Shown here: piece by piece, positions 10,655 to 21,424 of the stretch | Layout: the number at the start of each line of letters is the position of its first letter | Numbering within the stretch: the stretch's first letter is position 1 | Source: Torymus aiolomorphi | Lineage: Eukaryota > Arthropoda > Insecta > Hymenoptera > Torymidae | Assembly: GCA_036365515.1 (NCBI GenBank) | Contig: CM070873.1 | Coordinates: 87,007,948 to 87,071,947, forward strand | Reading direction: 5' to 3' | Length of the DNA: 64,000 bases | The notes under the pieces: model-generated | What the model saw: only the letters and a program-made list of their open reading frames with translations | Told to the model about the DNA's origin: nothing | Database searches by the model: none | Made by a program: the position numbers and the translations under genes

Positions 10655-13340
10655 AAGAGCCGAAGACGTGATGTCCCGCGAGACAAACGCCAGATGGGCT
10701 GTCAAGAAATTTGACCGGGACGCCTTTGCAGAATGCATCTCGGGAACACTAGGACTGAACAAGACTGGGACAACGGTCGATCTGACGCGACATTACACAA
10801 CTGAAATGAGACGTGCGTGCGATGCATCTATGCCTCGGAGAAGACAGCACAAGAATGAAAGGCCTGCTTTCTGGTGGAACTCAGAAATCTCAGCACTGAG
10901 GAACTGCTGTAAAAAACAACGGAGGAAAGCTCAAAGAGCGCGAAAAAGAAAACGCCCCGAACAACAAGGAGAGGAAGAGGATAGGTACGAGGACGCTAGA
11001 AAGTCGCTCCGAACCGCCATCAAACTAAGTACGAGGCGATGCTGAAAAGCTCTGTGCGCCGATGTCGATCGAGACCCATGGGGCACGCCCTATCGCTTAG
11101 TGATACGGAGGCTCCAGACGAGTCAAGGATCGGGTGCACCAACAGATGTATCGACTGTACTCAAGATTGTAGAAGTTTAGTGCTCTTCCCAAAAGGAACA
11201 CCCAGACAGAGCTACCCAAGCGATGTGGCACTAGAGGTACATCTGTACCAGATAAGCGAACTAAAACTGGATGCAAAGAGGCTGGACTCCGGAAAGGTTC
11301 CGGGACCCGACGGGATCCCCAACGAAGTTCTGAGAGCGACTATTCGGGAAAAACCTCAACTCATCCTGAACCTATTCAACAAGTATCTGGAAAGAGGTCA
11401 TTCCGAAACAATAGAAACGCCAAAGACGGATCCTCGTACCGAAGGGCAAAAACAAGGATCCCAAGGCACCATCCTCTTGGCGGCCGTTATGCATGCTCGA
11501 CTCTACGGGCAAGTTATATGAGAGAATGATTCTCAACCACGTGCAGAGCAAACTGGTCGACCCGGAGAACGAAGGGCTATCGGAGATGCAATACGGATCC
11601 CGTGCAAGACGGAGCACTTTGCACGCGGTGCAGGAAGTAGAAAAAAAAGTAGACAAAGCATTCTCCATGAAACCGAAGCCGGGAGGCTTCTGTGCCGTGG
11701 TAACTCTCGATGTGAACAGGAGACTCCCTGAATACTTAATGAGGATCGCTAGCAGCTACCTAAAGGACAGGACGCTTATGGTGGAAACGGACGGCGGCAC
11801 CTCAGAAGTCGAGATCACGGTAGGAGTCGCTCAAGGATCGATAGGTGGCCTTATGATATGGAACATACATTACCACGGGTTGCTGCGGCTCAAACTACCT
11901 AAAGACATGGTTCTAGTGGGATACGCGGATGAAGTGGCCATGGTGGCAGTAGCTGCAACTATAGAAGAACTAGGGTGGAAATGCAACGAGGCGCTAGAAA
12001 TAGTCAGCCGCTGGATGAAAGCACACGGCCTCAAACTAGCCCAGGAGAATAGCAAGGCTGTTCTTATAACAAAGAGAAGAAGGTTCGAGCACCCCAAACT
12101 CGAACTAGATGGTCACACAATACAGTTCCAGAATAGCATTCGGTACCTGGGCTTAGGGATCGACAGGCACTGGAACTTCAAACACCACATCAGGCAAACA
12201 TCGACCAAAGTCGGGAATGTAGGCACAGCGCTACAACAGCTGATGCCCAATGTGGGAGGACCTAAACAAGGCAGCCGAGCACTTCTGGCGACTGCGGTGC
12301 ATTCGGAGCTACACTATGGCTCGCTTATTAGGGACGTCAAAGAGTGGACTACCCGAGAACACGGAAGCCTCGATTACTGGGTCACGCAGGCACTCACAAG
12401 GATATGATCAGGGGTATGAGTCCTGGATTTGGCTAAAACTGTAGGAGGTACTTCTTTATATGACAAATAATGAGACACGTGTCTCAGGATTTTTGTGAAT
12501 GGGCCTTATTCCCGAGGCCCAGCTATTTTATGTCTAAAATGAGCAATTTTCGATGAAAATGGGGGGTTATAGCTTTTTGAATATTTCGGTCGTATAAATG
12601 GGCTAAAAAGTTTATAAAAGAAGGCAAAGAAAGCTTTAATTTAAGCTGTGTATAATTAAAAAATGCCGATTTTTAAAAAAGTTATAGGCTATCAAAAATA
12701 GAGTAAGAAAATCACTAAAAATTTCTCATTTTTTTCAAGCATTTAACGGGTGGTATTTAAGCTATCTTCTCACTTTATGTTTGATATCCTATAACTTTTT
12801 TAAAAATCGACATTTTTTAATGAAACACAGATTAAATTAAACCTTTTTTTTTGCTTTCTTTTATAAATTTTTTAGTCCATTTATATGACGAAAATATTCA
12901 AAAAGCTATAACTAAAGAAAGAGACCCCATTTTTATCGAAAACTGCTCATTTTAAACATAAAATAGCTTAGGTTTCGGAAAAAAAGGCCCATTCACAAAA
13001 ACCCTGAGACACATGTTTCATTATTTGTCATGAAGAAGTACCTCCTACAATTTTACCCAAATCCAGGACCCACACCTCTGATCATCTCCTTGTCAGTGAA
13101 CATGGGTGCTTCGGCGCCTACTTGTTCAAGTATAAAAGGCGAAGCGATCCAAGCTGCCAGGACTGTGGCGACGAATGGGACGACACGGAACACGTGTTCT
13201 TACACTGCAGAGTCAGAGACACTGGTCGAAGTCATGCTGCGCGGACCGGAATCTTGAAAGAAGATTGCGTGCTAACTGCTACTTCAGGCATGTAATCACA
13301 AAGAAGAGAGAAAAGAAGAGGAGACAGGAGACACAGCGAA
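10655..13340 (+). mobile_element. R1-like non-LTR retrotransposon, degenerate and interrupted
   Basis: Pieces of one pol ORF lie in order. First comes the endonuclease-RT linker (FWWNSEIS at about 10869), then a frame with CADVDRDPWGTPYRL after an in-frame TGA at 11043-11045. The RT fingers follow (VPGPDGIPNEVL, about 11299), then the RT palm (GGFCAVVTLDV, GVAQGS, YADE at 11922-11933). After the inserted palindrome comes the C-terminal zinc motif C-x2-C-x8-H-x4-C at 13154-13208. This order is that of the R1/jockey group. It is dead: several frames, a stop replacing the expected Trp, about 20 residues missing after LDVN, and the catalytic YADD/FADD changed to YADE. The upstream endonuclease domain is absent or unrecognised. 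Confidence 0.85.
12397..13092. mobile_element. 696-bp palindromic element inside the retrotransposon, TCA duplication
   Basis: Nearly the whole unit is two inverted arms of about 340 bp. The left terminus is CAAGGATATGATCAGGGG, the right terminus (complement) CAAGGAGATGATCAGAGG. The inner pairs include GTAGGAGGTAC, AATGAGACACGTGTCTCAGG and AAAAAAGTTATAGG. TCA flanks both ends (12394-12396, 13093-13095). Leaving out the unit and one TCA makes the retrotransposon frame continuous from its RT to its zinc motif, which fixes the borders. A 3-bp duplication suits CACTA- or Harbinger-like superfamilies, but the termini do not settle it. No protein is encoded. Confidence 0.9.
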
Positions 13341-13365
13341 TGACGAATCACGGACCCTCGGACTA

Positions 13366-13445
13366 GATGTGCGTGCGTGCGTGGGTGCGTGCGTGGGTGC
13401 GTGCGTGCGTGTGTGTGTGTGCGTGCGTGTGTGTGTGTGTGTGTA
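13366..13445. repeat. Degenerate (GTGC)n / (GT)n microsatellite
   Basis: Runs of GTGCGTGC, GTGGGTGC and GT dinucleotides just past the retrotransposon 3' end. It may be the simple-repeat tail or an independent expansion. Confidence 0.9.
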
Positions 13446-15973
13446 TGTGAAAGTACCATAGACTTATAGACATAGACTACGCGCTCTTACGGGCGGCGTG
13501 AAGCCCACGATGGCGGCGCGTGGTCATGCTATCTCTCTCTACTCGCACACCTACAGTGGTGAGGGTAGAGGGAAAACGGTGACGGCAGAAGAGGAGAGGG
13601 CGTTGAGGGGAACACTCTCCCCCCACCAAGCGCCAATTAGAAAAAGAGAGCATGACCACAGCTATTGCCCTCTCTCTCTTCCAACGTAGTAATTTTTCCG
13701 ATCGAGCTCCAATTTCAAAAAATTTAATTTACATTTTCATTATTTCTTATGTACAGAACTATCGCGGTAGACCCTAATGACATATTTAATGTTAAAATCA
13801 ATAAATTTAATTTTATTCCTGGACGCTCGACACGGCAATCGGATGCGATAACCACTTACCCACATGAGACTCTTGAGTACAAAATTTTGGAATGATATGT
13901 TTGCTACCTTCGGTTACGAGAGAACTTCAATGATAATTTGATGGCAATAACTAACTCCGTGGTGATATATAAAAATAGAGTTATAGTATTTTTTGCATTG
14001 TATGAGATCCATTTCAGCATCTGGGTAGATATCAACACCTACAGATAAATTGTTTTGAAAAAAAAATATAGTTTAAAAAAGGGACTGTCCATTTGATTCT
14101 ATTGTGTTCTAACATTTAAAGGTATGATTTCTCGTAAATTTTTCCAAGTGACTTAAGCCCTTTTTCTATATCATCACAAACTATGATAATACCCACAATA
14201 GCTTGTAATTCATTTGCATAATATAAAAATAAAATAATTCAATCGGGGCTTTCGATTTTTTATTTACTTAAAAGCTAGACCAACTGAAATTGCGGAACAA
14301 ACATAACCTCACCCAGACACATGTGCGCCATCACGTGCGCAGAAAGTACTACGTGGTGTATATTAATTATTTCTATTATTATAATAAAATTCGCTATAAT
14401 GCAGGTATGTCCCAGACTCCCAGCACTAATACATATTACAGTAATTTTTCATACACTTATAATAAATTTTCCTAGACTTTTTCTCTCAGTGTATAACCAG
14501 ATAGTGTTTCAAAGCAGTAACTAGGGAGGCCGCCCCCCTGCGCTCTGCCGCGGGCCAACCCCCCGCTGTCTATGTAAAAACTTCGTTTTTACATTATAGG
14601 CATGACCGCACTTCTGAGAAAAATCTTGCATTTTTGTGTAAAGTCAAATCCTTGAACAATAAGCGAAAATTCACTATTTCAGGTGTATTTAGACATTTAA
14701 AACTCGCTTCTATAGGTCTAACTCGTCAGGAATTGATTTTACATGAAAATGTTAAATGGAAAAAAGTTTTGTTTTATTATAATCTATAACTTTTACATTT
14801 AACATATTTGTGTAAAGTTAAATTCTGTCAAGTTATAGCCGAAAATCGTCCATTTTTTACCTTTTTAGCTGTTTTTCGCAGTTGTATTGGCAAATATTGC
14901 TCGTAGCAAAAAATGCCCAGCAGAAAAAAAATGTCTTTTAATTAGTTTTAGCAGATAGATATGTAGATATTAACTTAAAATTAATCTTTCTAGACATTAT
15001 GCTTAGAAATCGATTTTTTGAAATTTTTCTTTGTGCTCGTATTCCTAAATTTTTTCATCGATCTTTCTCAGTAGAGGACCACCGGGTAGGTATAATTAAA
15101 GGAGCATTTTCTCGCAATTCTGATGGAATCGATCGGAAATTTATTGAAGTAATCAGGTAACTTCATTACGTACGGACGTACAAATTATATACATCTCAAA
15201 AAACGCTTAAAACGCAATCACTATGAGTGGAAAATGGGTTTTACACATTAAATTTCAGTATTTGTATTCCGACGATTTTCACTCTGGTGAAATTATAAGG
15301 CTCTCCCGAGTAACGGTCGTGCCTAAAAAGTACGTTTTCGTTTTAGTATCATAACATGAGTTACAATAAACCGATATCCATGACTCTCTGCATAAAGGTA
15401 TAGTTTTGTTACGTTTTCAAACTGTGTTCGTTTATCCAGGAAATCGACTTCTAAAATTCGGAAGATGTTTGAAGTTCAACTTTTTTTTTGTAGTCGAACC
15501 ATAATAGAGGTATGAATTAACTCATCTTCAGGAAACTTTGCAAAGGGTCTGCTTTTTACATTTTCAAGCCTAGTTTGCAATTTAAGAAAAACTGTTCATA
15601 AGATTAAAAGAACGATCTGATATATAATATTCAAAGGAACAATAATCTAAAATATAATACTAAGGTAATGTGAAATACCGACATAATTTTGGAAAGTCTA
15701 TATCTTTTGCAAATATTAATAGAATCACTAAAAAAATTTTTTGACTATAGTATTTACATATACGGAGCGCCTGACGTTGTTTTTCCAAAAACCTACTCAG
15801 AACTTATTTAATTAAATAAAAACCTCAATGTCGGTAAGTAGAAATCTTTATTTTTAGAATTTGGATCTAGTTTTGAAACGGGCGTATCTCATGGAAATGC
15901 TGATAGAATCACGCAAAAAATTTCTGAGCGTAGTTTTACGTGTGAAGGGGTTCTTTAGTTCCCGGCCACTCTG
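13446..15973. other. No gene seen; AT-rich with one GC-rich patch
   Basis: A GC-rich patch (about 13460-13690) has a short inverted pair (GGTCATGCTATCTCTC against GAGAGCATGACC). The remainder to 15970 is AT-rich with no supported ORF, TIR or RNA gene. A C/G-rich spot lies at about 14525-14570. Confidence 0.45.
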
Positions 15974-16526
15974 TGTTACGCACCCGGAGAGGTTGATTTT
16001 ACGTGCAATAAGAAGTCGGAAGACAAGAAGTATAAGTAACTAGTGGTATTTATTCAATACTCAAAATGCGCGAGAGAGAGGTATTCTAACTGGTTGTAAG
16101 TGTATGAGTGCGCGGCGCGGATGAGTCGTCGTGATCGTGGCTTCCTCGTGGATTGATGGCTAAAGACTCCGTTGTCGTCCTATCTCGTTCGGGAGTCGTC
16201 GTATCGTCTATACCTCTTTCATAGGTTCCCCGTGGGTAGAAAATCGTCAATCTCCCCGCGACGCCGGATGCGTCGCTTTTTATATCCGCGATGCAGTGTC
16301 TCCCACTTTCCTAATCAATCATAGGTGGGGATCGGCTGCACGTGGAGCTTCGTTCTTCCCCTAGTGCCGATTTCGCAGTTTCGGCCGCTTTGACCGACTT
16401 GACCGACTCCGGTTTCCTCGCGGTATAGTCGCGGCGCAGTGCCGAATGTTCTCGACGCTTCGAATGCTGAATCGCAGCTTTATTTATGCGATCGAACTCG
16501 CGTGTGGAATGCTTCCACACGTAACA
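15974..16526 (-). mobile_element. Solo-LTR-like unit, 553 bp
   Basis: Read on the minus strand the unit begins TGTTACGTGTGG and ends GGGTGCGTAACA, giving TGTTACG...CGTAACA termini typical of LTRs. Inside, in order, are a TATA-like GATATAAAAAGC at about 16275-16286 and an AATAAA at about 16050, about 75 bases before the end, as expected for U3-R-U5. An earlier ATAAATAAA lies near 16485. No matching target duplication is visible (CTCTG left, ATAGT right), so one end may be eroded or a stump of internal sequence may remain on the low-coordinate side. No gag or pol is near. Family not assignable. Confidence 0.6.
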
Positions 16527-17502
16527 ATAGTATGTACATTAATTTATTTAATAATTTAATATTTACGTTAATTTATTTAATAATGAAATTGGGTTGATTT
16601 TGAACTTCACATCGCCTTAAAAAATAAAAAAATTTAATAGAACTATTAATGTAATTTTGGGGATATATTAAGGGAATAGCAGCAGTTTTATTGATGGTAT
16701 AAAGATTTCAAATTTCTTGAGATTAAATACTATTTTTAATAGAATGTTAAAATGTATAATACTACTCTTATAGTGAACCTTATACGTAAAATCTCGCGCA
16801 ATCACGGTTTGAAATAACTTTTTCTACCAAAATACCGTAAGAGATTGCTTACGTGATACCTGTTGGAATTCGGGTCTGATCTTTCCTAAAAAAACTATTA
16901 ATGTTCGTGTATGTAATGTTGGGTAAACGTTGAATTTTCAACGTTCAAATTGTTTTATTCTTTCCGTAGGGGAAGGTGGGGCGATATGAGCAGTGGTTCC
17001 CGGCTCAAAAACGCGAATGTGGTATTTTCGACTCGAGTATGGTGAAAAATTGTATACGCAACACGGGGATAAAGAGTGCCACCCCAGAGAACACGTTTGC
17101 CACCCTCGCCTTCGACTCGGGTGGCAATTTACGCGTGCTCTGGACTGGCAAACTGGCCTGAGTGGTAGAAACTAAAACAGTCGAATACAAATAATTTAAA
17201 AAATAAAGTACCCATATAACCCCACTTAAAATGTTATTTGCAATATGGACGGCTGACTCCATTTGATTTACATGGGAAACCCATAACGCCCCACCTCCAA
17301 ACTGCATGGGGTGATATGGAATTTCAAGTGATCGCTTTCTTCAGATTAATACATTTCAACGTCTTTGCATTAATATAAATAATGAAGTGTACTTATTTGT
17401 AGATGGAGAATCGCTGAAACCTTTAAGCGTGTTACAAAGTTCGATTAATATTTTTAATAGCGAAAATACCCATATCGCCCCATCAAGTGCCTATATCGCC
17501 CA
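16527..17502. other. No gene; repeat fragments with GGGGCGATATG motifs
   Basis: AT-rich to 16960. Then GGGGAAGGTGGGGCGATATG (about 16970) recurs in inverted, degenerate form (CCATATCGCCCCA, about 17468) with intermediate copies near 17212, 17280 and 17310, suggesting ends of an eroded element. A small hairpin (TTGCCACCC / GGGTGGCAA) is at 17098-17127. Confidence 0.4.
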
Positions 17503-17641
17503 CACTAGAGAAGAATATGTTTATATTTAACATGATATTTTAACAATTAACATGGCATTGTAACTATTAACATATATATTTTAATAGTTACAATGCCATG
17601 TTAAATATGAACATTTTGAGCAAAATTTCTCTCAGTGCACC
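17503..17641. mobile_element. Small MITE, copy 1
   Basis: The ends are CACTAGAGAAGAA and TTTCTCTCAGTGC. The interior is an inverted pair, TATTTAACATG...CATGTTAAATAT around ATTGTAACTATTAACATATA. The same interior and right end recur at 24906-25025. Confidence 0.7.
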
Positions 17642-17715
17642 TTTCTCTACGTTTGATTGAATACTATGAGATTTTCAAAATATAAGCATTAGCAACTGAT
17701 GGTTTGTCAGGTAGT

Positions 17716-17816
17716 GCAGTCACCACTTCGGGTGATCACCGAATTTAAGCAGAATTGAGCACGGTCACTATACTTGGATGAGTGAGCGCGTTTTCCGGTG
17801 ACTAATACGTGTTGGA
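17716..17816 (+). pseudogene. 5S rRNA-derived sequence (pseudogene or SINE head)
   Basis: GATCACCGAATTTAAGCAGAA, then GAGCACGGT and TACTTGGATGAGTGAG, then ACGTGTTGGAG match metazoan 5S rRNA in order and spacing from about base 35 to the 3' end. The first third is not recognisable, and the internal promoter boxes carry several changes. There is no T-run directly after the match, so it is unlikely to be a working 5S gene. A 5S-headed (SINE3-type) retroposon or an isolated 5S pseudogene both fit. Confidence 0.65.
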
Positions 17817-17851
17817 GTCACGTGTCGGATTGCCTTTTGACAGATTGAGCG

Positions 17852-17936
17852 GGAGGGTGTGGAATGATACAGTTTCGGTGGCCTACAGAATGTGATCTGT
17901 AGGCACCAAAACTGACAAGGAGAGTGCACACCCTCC
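17852..17936 (+). other. 85-nt hairpin downstream of the 5S-like sequence
   Basis: The outer stem GGAGGGTGTG pairs perfectly with CACACCCTCC. After an asymmetric internal loop the inner stem (17870-17889 with 17896-17914) pairs 18 of about 20 positions around the loop ATGTGA. The size and shape are like a pre-miRNA, but the sequence recalls no known miRNA. It could equally be part of a SINE body. Confidence 0.55.
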
Positions 17937-17998
17937 GAGAAACGGATTTTCGCGAGCATTGGAGAGTCGATTTCTGGTACCTAAAAATGAAGCCCAGT

Positions 17999-18546
17999 GT
18001 ACCTACTTTCATCTCATAGGCCCTTTTTCTTGAGATATGGGCAATTTCATCTCAAATATCCTTTATTTCGTTAAAAAATGATGTCCCTTTTATTGACTGC
18101 CACATTCCAAGTATTTAAGATATATGAAAACGAGGAAAAAAAAATTATAAAAGTAAACGGTAAAAGCTAAAATTAAAGCTCTGATTCGTTAAAAAAATAT
18201 TGATTTTTCAGGAAATTATAAAATCAAAGATAGTGCAAGAAAATGGTTAAAAATACAATCCATTTCAAGTGATTAAATAATCACTTGAAATGAAGACAAC
18301 TTTTTAACCATCTTCTTACGCTATCTTTGATTGCTTATAATTTCCTGAAAAATCAATATTTTTTTAACGAATCAGAGCTTTAATTTTACCTTTTACCGTT
18401 TACTTTTATAATTTTTTTTCCTCGTTTTCATATATCTTAAATACTTGCAATGTGACAGTCAATAAAAGGGATATCATTTTTTAACGAAATAGATGATATT
18501 TGAGATGATCTTATAAAAAAGAGCCTATGAGATGAAAGTAAGGGTA
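17999..18546. mobile_element. Palindromic element, about 548 bp
   Basis: Arms begin TACTTTCATCTCATAGG (left) and its complement (right) and stay complementary through CTCATTTCGTTAAAAAATGA-like, GTAAACGGTAAAAGC and CAGGAAATTATAA segments to a centre at about 18270-18290 (CAAGTGATTAAATAATCACTTG). No coding capacity. Confidence 0.85.
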
Positions 18547-18576
18547 GCAAAGAATGACCAATCAATGTATATATTA

Positions 18577-20046
18577 TATATATGGGAGCGTCCAGCAGAA
18601 ACGGGCCACCGAGCGCGCGCGGTGCCTTTTTTGGCGTAAAAGGCGCTCTGTTTAACTCGTTCATAATCGTATGCTGCGTCTTTGAAAAAAAAACCGAGGA
18701 CCTATATCGATAGATTTTTTCCTGCTCTTTCCAATGGTGCCATTGTTTTTATTGCGAAACGCTTTCTTCCGGACGAAAACTCGAGTTGAATATGGAAAGC
18801 CATTTTTCTCAAAGTATATCATGTTTTTTTTTCAAAATAAACTACACCATTGGAAAGTAAAACTCTTAAGCTTCAAAACCCTATCTTGGAGAAGTTGGAG
18901 AAATAAAGGGTTTAAAAGTAACAACATGAAAAAGACAGCGCCGAGGGTCCGCGCGAGCCCCTCGCGCCCGTGCGTACGGCACGTTTAAGTGCACGCTCTA
19001 TTCAATTCGCTAATAATCGTGTACCAAGTCTCTGAAAAAAGAACTAAGGACATATATCGATAGATTTTTTCCTGCTCTTTCCAATGGTGCTATTATTTTT
19101 GTTCCGAAATGCTTCTGTTCGGGATTAGTACCCGAAGTGCCCGGTAGATGGCAAGCACCAAGCGCGCTACCTTCAATGAAAAACATCACCCCGCGGGCTT
19201 AAATAGATCCACAAAATTATGTCCACGCATTGGCATTGTAAGTTACAAAACATTTTATATTTACAAAAAAGAAAGGGCGAAATAGCACATCGCGTGTATT
19301 AATCCGCCCTTGAGCATAGCGTAAAAAGTTCGGGCAGCCGCTGTCTTTTTGATCTTACTATTTTTGAACTTATCATGTTTCAACTTAAAAATATAATATT
19401 TTATAGTTTAAGACTTGTACTTTTGAAGAATATAATTCATTTTGAAGAAAAGACTGATATTTTATTGAAAAAATAGAGTTTAAACATTCAAATGGAATTT
19501 TCAACTAGAAGGAAGCATTTTGAAATAAAAATAATAGCACCATTGGAAAGAGCAGGAAAAAATCTATCGATATATGTCCTTAGTTCTTTTTTTAGAGACT
19601 TGGTACACGATTATTAGCGAATTGAATAGAGCGTGCACTTAAACGTGCCGGACGCACGGGCGCGAGGGGCTCGCGCGGACCCTCGGCGCTGTCTTTTTCA
19701 TGTTGTTACTTTTAAACCCTTTATTTCTCCAACTTCTCCAAGATAGGGTTTTGAAGCTTAAGAGTTGTACTTTCCAATGTTGTAGTTTATTTTGAAAAAA
19801 AAACATGATATACTTTGAGAAAAATGGCTTTCAATACTCAACTCGAGTTTTCGTCCGGAAGAACGCGTTTCGCAATAAAAACAATGGCGCAATTGGAAAG
19901 AGCAGAAAAAAATCTATCGATATAGGTCCTTGGTTTTTTTTTCAAAGACGCAGCATACGATTATGAGCGAGTTAAACAGAGCGCCTTTTACGCGAAAAAA
20001 GGCACCGCGCGCGCTCGGTGGCCCGTTTCTGCTGGAAGCTCCCATA
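18577..20046. repeat. 1.47-kb palindrome made of about 350-bp units
   Basis: The left arm (18577-19117) and right arm (19511-20046) are reverse complements with only scattered differences by eye. Each arm holds two related units about 350 bp apart. The landmarks CATAATCGTATGC...ATCGATAGATTTTTTCCTGC at 18665 recur as AATAATCGTGTACC...ATCGATAGATTTTTTCCTGC at 19012. The loop (19118-19510) has a third, diverged unit continuing the right-hand array. Arms also carry GC-rich blocks (GGCCACCGAGCGCGCGCGG; GAGGGTCCGCGCGAGCCCC). The 84-codon ORF at 18734 is a by-product. The unit is unidentified. Confidence 0.85.
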
Positions 20047-20603
20047 TACAAGCATTATGAATTTTAGTATAATTCACTTTTGTCCCAGGATATTACTGCG
20101 CTAAGTTGTACAGATAAATAGAAGGATTTTTTCTTTCTTTATATGCTTTTTTTCTTACCTGCTTTTGCATTTGTAATTTTACTATAATCGTAATTGCATG
20201 CTCTTTCTAAAACAAATAAAAAATGTTGACTGCTAAATAAAATATGCAAAAACGAATAAACAGCATATTTTTTCGTATGAAAAGGGGAAAATAAAGAGAA
20301 GAGGATGAAGAGTAACGTGGTTTTAAGAGACAGATCTTAATGAGGTATTATAAAACAGTTATTAATATTATTTTGAATGTATCGTATAAAAAACGCTTCA
20401 TTTTATTTACTGTAATTTCATAAGTAGTATACTGCAGAAAAACAAATAGATAATCATGTCTATTTGAGCCATGATATATTGTTCAAGGCATTTTCAACGT
20501 CCTGTTAAAATCTGCCTCGCCATGGTATATAATCCCTTTTGTAATATTACTGTGAAAGGTATTTCAACATATTATTACCCTTTTTTATACCTCTTTCTTT
20601 CAG
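20047..20603. other. AT-rich sequence, probable intron of the upstream FAR gene
   Basis: No exon or repeat recognised. It ends with a strong polypyrimidine tract and acceptor (CCTCTTTCTTTCAG) at 20603. Confidence 0.5.
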
Positions 20604-20961
20604 AGCACTATCAGTTTTCTGGTTTGGCACAAAACATCTGAGAAAGATTATTTACTTCGGTAATGGTAACTGGAAAATCCACATGCCGGAAATGCTGAAA
20701 GTCTGCGACAAACTCGGCGTAACCGACAGAAGTCTGTTTAACTTTGACCTGCGAAATTTCGATTGGGAAGAATTCACCTCGCGATACGTTCGTGGCGTGC
20801 GAGTTTACATCATAAAGGAGCCCCTTGACAATATCTTGGAAGCGAGAAAACGATTCTACAGAATGAAATACCTGCACTACACTGTGACCACCATATTCCT
20901 GTCTATCATCCTATATTATGTGATTGGATTAGTCAGTCCTCTGCTTAGTATTTTTTTCTAA
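20604..20961 (+). CDS. Last exon of a second fatty acyl-CoA reductase (orphan)
   Basis: The exon opens after a good acceptor with one base completing a codon, the same phase as the last exon of the neighbouring FAR gene. It encodes about 118 residues of the FAR C-terminal (male-sterile-like) domain: a GNWKIHMPEM helix, the hallmark FNFDLRNFDWEEF, the YVRGVRVYIIKEP helix, RKRF, and a C-terminal hydrophobic segment (TTIFLSIILYYVIG) expected to be a membrane anchor. It ends with TAA at 20959-20961. There are no frameshifts. FARs reduce fatty acyl-CoA to fatty alcohol with NADPH at the ER or peroxisome. The Rossmann-fold exons are not found in the 20 kb upstream, which is filled with repeats. It is either a gene with a very large 5' intron or a relic of tandem duplication. 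Confidence 0.8.
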
Positions 20962-21424
20962 GCAAAACCTTCTTATTTCTATCACCTTTTCTATAAAACC
21001 AGTATAAAAGATCCGTAAATTCTTCGACGTTTTATGATATATTCTCCACGGTTTTCTTGAAATTGCGTCGTGCGTGTGTGCCTGTGTGTGTGTGCGTGGG
21101 TGTGTATATGTATGTGTATGTGTGTGTTTTTTTTTTTAAATACACTGATTAGTTAATTCTCGATCGAGCTGCGACTCGTATTGCGTAATAGTGCGTCAGC
21201 AGAAAGTCGGACGATAGATATTCTAAATTGAATCGAGAGTTCGCAGCTGCATTAGTAATGAAAATCGAAACGAATATAAAGTGTATAAATGGTTATCGAA
21301 TCCACCGAAAATTTTCAGTCGTCTTTTTTACCTCGCACTGAGCCATTCTTGCCGCGCTCGCTCACTTCCTCTGAACCGCTCACCATTTAAAGAATTAATC
21401 GAGTGCGGTCTACAGCTATTAAAC
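20962..21424. other. Intergenic spacer between FAR copies; GT microsatellite
   Basis: Poly(A)-compatible AT-rich sequence after the orphan exon, a (GT)n-rich tract at about 21068-21128, and then the likely promoter and 5' leader of the complete FAR. The frame upstream of its ATG is open back to 21281 but has no FAR homology, so the start at 21425 is preferred. Confidence 0.5.
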
